64,000 nucleotides of DNA from JAWXCE01 sp034440495 (GTDB lineage: Bacteria; Pseudomonadota; Alphaproteobacteria; Rhizobiales; Rhodomicrobiaceae), in NCBI GenBank assembly GCA_034440495.1, contig JAWXCE010000038.1, positions 17,139-81,138 of the forward strand. Reading direction: 5' to 3'. The notes beneath the pieces are model-generated. The model was given only the letters and a program-made list of their open reading frames with translations, had not been told where the DNA came from and searched no databases. Of this stretch, positions 62,364 to 64,000 are shown piece by piece (the first letter of the stretch is position 1; every line of letters begins with the position of its first letter). The position numbers and the translations under genes were made by a program.

Positions 62364-62798
62364 ATGCTTGAATGGCTTCAATCAGCTTTAACGCCTCTTT
62401 CCATCATTTTTAGCTCTTTCGCATTGTTGGTTAGCTGGAAACAGCTTCAAATCCAACGTTTAGCTAGATCGGATTCACGATTATCAGAACGATTACCAGT
62501 TTTTGAATCTATGTTAAATGCAACTCGCTTTCATGCCGACACAGCCGATGCATGGATTGCCACGCTACATAGTTTGGAGGAGTCCAATACACTCGCGCAA
62601 ATGTTTTGCAACTCAAATATAGCGACGAAATTGGACGAAATGATTTTAAATATCAGAGATATCATAGGTTTAATCAGGTTGCAGAATAACCCAAAACGTG
62701 AATCAGAGGCATATGAGGTGAGGATTAGACAAATAGAAATTTGGTTCAGTCAGCAACGTCAATTTGTGCTTACTGAGTTCAAACACATTATCCAATAA
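62364..62798 (+). CDS. Orphan AT-rich gene between trpA and trpB
   Basis: 144 residues, not recognised. A hydrophobic helix at the N-terminus (LTPLSIIFSSFALLVSW) is followed by a polar, mostly helical region (KQLQIQRLARSD, HSLEESNTLAQMF, KLDEMILNIRDIIGLIRL, VRIRQIEIWFSQQRQF). ATG 62364 has GGGGG five bases upstream. Base and codon use is much more AT-rich than trpA and trpB on each side. It lies opposite to them, 30 bases from the trpA start and 4 bases from the trpB stop. Likely acquired by transfer; a membrane-anchored helical protein of unknown function. Confidence 0.7.
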   Translation: MLEWLQSALTPLSIIFSSFALLVSWKQLQIQRLARSDSRLSERLPVFESMLNATRFHADTADAWIATLHSLEESNTLAQMFCNSNIATKLDEMILNIRDIIGLIRLQNNPKRESEAYEVRIRQIEIWFSQQRQFVLTEFKHIIQ

Positions 62799-62802
62799 TA
62801 GA

Positions 62803-64000
62803 CTAAATCTCCATACCCAGATGCCCGGCGACGGCGAAGATGTCCTTGTCGCCGCGGCCGCATAGGTTCATGACGAGCAGGTCGTCTTGCGGCAGCGTGG
62901 GTGCGAGCTTGGTGACGTAGCTGAGGGCGTGCGCGGGTTCGAGCGCGGGGATGATGCCCTCCAGCCGCGTGCAGAGCTGGAACGCCGTCAGCGCCTCCTT
63001 GTCGGTCGCCGCCACATAGGTCACGCGGCCGGTGTCGCGCAGATAGGCATGCTCAGGGCCAACGCCGGGGTAGTCGAGGCCGGCCGAAATCGAGTGGCCC
63101 TCCAGTATTTGCCCGTCCGCATCCTGCAGCAGATAGGTGCGGTTTCCGTGCAGTACGCCGGGGCGCCCGCCGTTCATCGACGCCGCGTGGCCATTCTCGA
63201 CGTCCAAACCGTGGCCGCCAGCCTCCACACCGTAGATTTTCACCGTGCGATCATCGAGAAACGGGTGGAAAAGCCCCATCGCGTTCGAGCCGCCGCCAAT
63301 GCATGCGACCAGCGTATCGGGCAGCCGTCCCTCCGCCGCCAGCATCTGCTCGCGCGTTTCGCGGCCGATGACGGATTGGAAATCGCGTACCATCGCAGGG
63401 TATGGGTGCGGCCCCGCCACCGTGCCGATGATGTAAAACGTATCCTCGACATTGGCCACCCAATCGCGCAGGGCGTCGTTCATGGCGTCCTTCAGCGTGC
63501 CGTTGCCCGAGGTTACGGGGCGCAGCTCGGCGCCAAGCAGCTTCATGCGGAAGACGTTCGGCTTCTGCCGCTCGATGTCGGTTGCGCCCATGTAGATCAC
63601 GCACGGTAGGCCGAAGCGCGCGCATACCGTCGCAACCGCCACGCCATGCTGGCCAGCGCCGGTCTCCGCAATGATGCGGGTTTTGCCCATGCGCTTGGCG
63701 AGCAAAATCTGGCCAAGGCAGTTATTGATTTTATGGCTTCCGGTGTGGTTCAGCTCGTCGCGCTTGAAATAGATTTTCGCGCCGCCGCCGTTTGGCGAAA
63801 GGCCCCGGCAATGCTCGGTTAGCCGCTCGGCGAAATAGAGCGGGCTTGGGCGGCCGGTGTAATAGGTGTTGAGATTATCGACCTCCGCCTGAAAGCTCGG
63901 GTCGCGCTTGGCGGCCTCGTAAGCCTCGTCCAGCGAGAGCACCAGCGGCATCAGCGTCTCCGCCACATAGCGGCCACCGAAGATACCGAAATGGCCGCGC
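62803..64000 (-). CDS. trpB: Tryptophan synthase beta subunit (5' end outside window)
   Basis: It joins indole and serine using pyridoxal phosphate. HTGSHKINN carries the PLP lysine; GGGSNAMGLF binds phosphate. AETGAGQHGVA and CGRGDKD are conserved. A GTG at 63966 is in frame but internal: codons from there to the window end (HFGIFGGRYV) belong to the TrpB N-terminus, so the true start lies beyond 64000. trpA follows after the inserted orphan gene. Confidence 0.97.
   Translation of the reverse strand, partial: RGHFGIFGGRYVAETLMPLVLSLDEAYEAAKRDPSFQAEVDNLNTYYTGRPSPLYFAERLTEHCRGLSPNGGGAKIYFKRDELNHTGSHKINNCLGQILLAKRMGKTRIIAETGAGQHGVAVATVCARFGLPCVIYMGATDIERQKPNVFRMKLLGAELRPVTSGNGTLKDAMNDALRDWVANVEDTFYIIGTVAGPHPYPAMVRDFQSVIGRETREQMLAAEGRLPDTLVACIGGGSNAMGLFHPFLDDRTVKIYGVEAGGHGLDVENGHAASMNGGRPGVLHGNRTYLLQDADGQILEGHSISAGLDYPGVGPEHAYLRDTGRVTYVAATDKEALTAFQLCTRLEGIIPALEPAHALSYVTKLAPTLPQDDLLVMNLCGRGDKDIFAVAGHLGMEI

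Noticed and set aside
1..64000. CRISPR arrays, IS elements, prophage genes, rRNA and tRNA genes
   Set aside because: No regularly spaced repeats, transposase, integrase or phage structural genes, and no RNA gene signatures were seen on either strand.

Overview
The window looks like chromosomal DNA of an alphaproteobacterium, most likely order Hyphomicrobiales (Rhizobiales). The evidence is the trpB-trpA-accD-folC order, an ileS-DUF817-lspA-M16 peptidase cluster, an ELM1-type protein, a TIGR02301 protein, a RpoE/ChrR-type sigma/anti-sigma pair and two exact matches to the alphaproteobacterial EcfG (general stress) promoter. Genus cannot be settled from the sequence. No rRNA, tRNA, CRISPR array, IS element or prophage was seen. 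trpB (right edge) and etfA (left edge) are both cut by the window ends.

Layout. 1-7.1 kb: etfA-hbd, a secreted GH3-like protein, an Lrp regulator, ELM1, trxB and LysR. 7.1-18.5 kb (mostly minus strand): mutL-pgi, then ileS-DUF817-lspA-lipoprotein-M16-M16, with a palindromic repeat inserted in frame inside ileS. 18.6-29.4 kb: an AbrB-Doc toxin-antitoxin pair, tag-ygfZ, a stress-promoter-driven acidic protein, a dihydroorotase-like protein, a PQQ-type sugar dehydrogenase, LysE, TerB-SDR, an amidotransferase and a BLUF blue-light receptor. 29.4-32.2 kb is AT-rich and odd: a membrane-anchor/linker/OmpA protein appears split by two in-phase stops, upstream of a small membrane protein and the BLUF gene. 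32.2-35 kb: meaB directly behind an AbrB-PIN toxin-antitoxin pair, then rlmJ. 35-43.6 kb: an exopolysaccharide locus (galE, glycoside hydrolase, ExoP-type co-polymerase/kinase, ExoF-type export protein, two glycosyltransferases). 43.8-47.7 kb: a small secreted protein, a decayed PstS/OmpA gene and an ABC exporter. 48-52.8 kb: a light/singlet-oxygen type cluster (ECF sigma, ChrR-like zinc anti-sigma, SDR, photolyase), then an L,D-transpeptidase and a 51-residue DUF2256 protein. 53-58.9 kb: small genes, a frameshifted TPR gene, a glycosyltransferase, a dehydrogenase, a stress-promoter-driven PepSY-like protein and a divergent EamA/LysR pair. 58.9-64 kb: folC, accD, trpA and trpB, with an AT-rich gene of unknown function inserted between trpA and trpB on the opposite strand.

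How parts fit together. Housekeeping blocks are compact and often translationally coupled (TAATG, ATGA and GTGA overlaps). Accessory insertions (TA modules, the orphan gene in the trp cluster, the AT-rich BLUF/OmpA region, the EPS locus) interrupt them. Light and oxidative stress recur: a BLUF receptor, a sigma-E/ChrR-type switch with photolyase, DUF2256, and at least two EcfG-type promoters.
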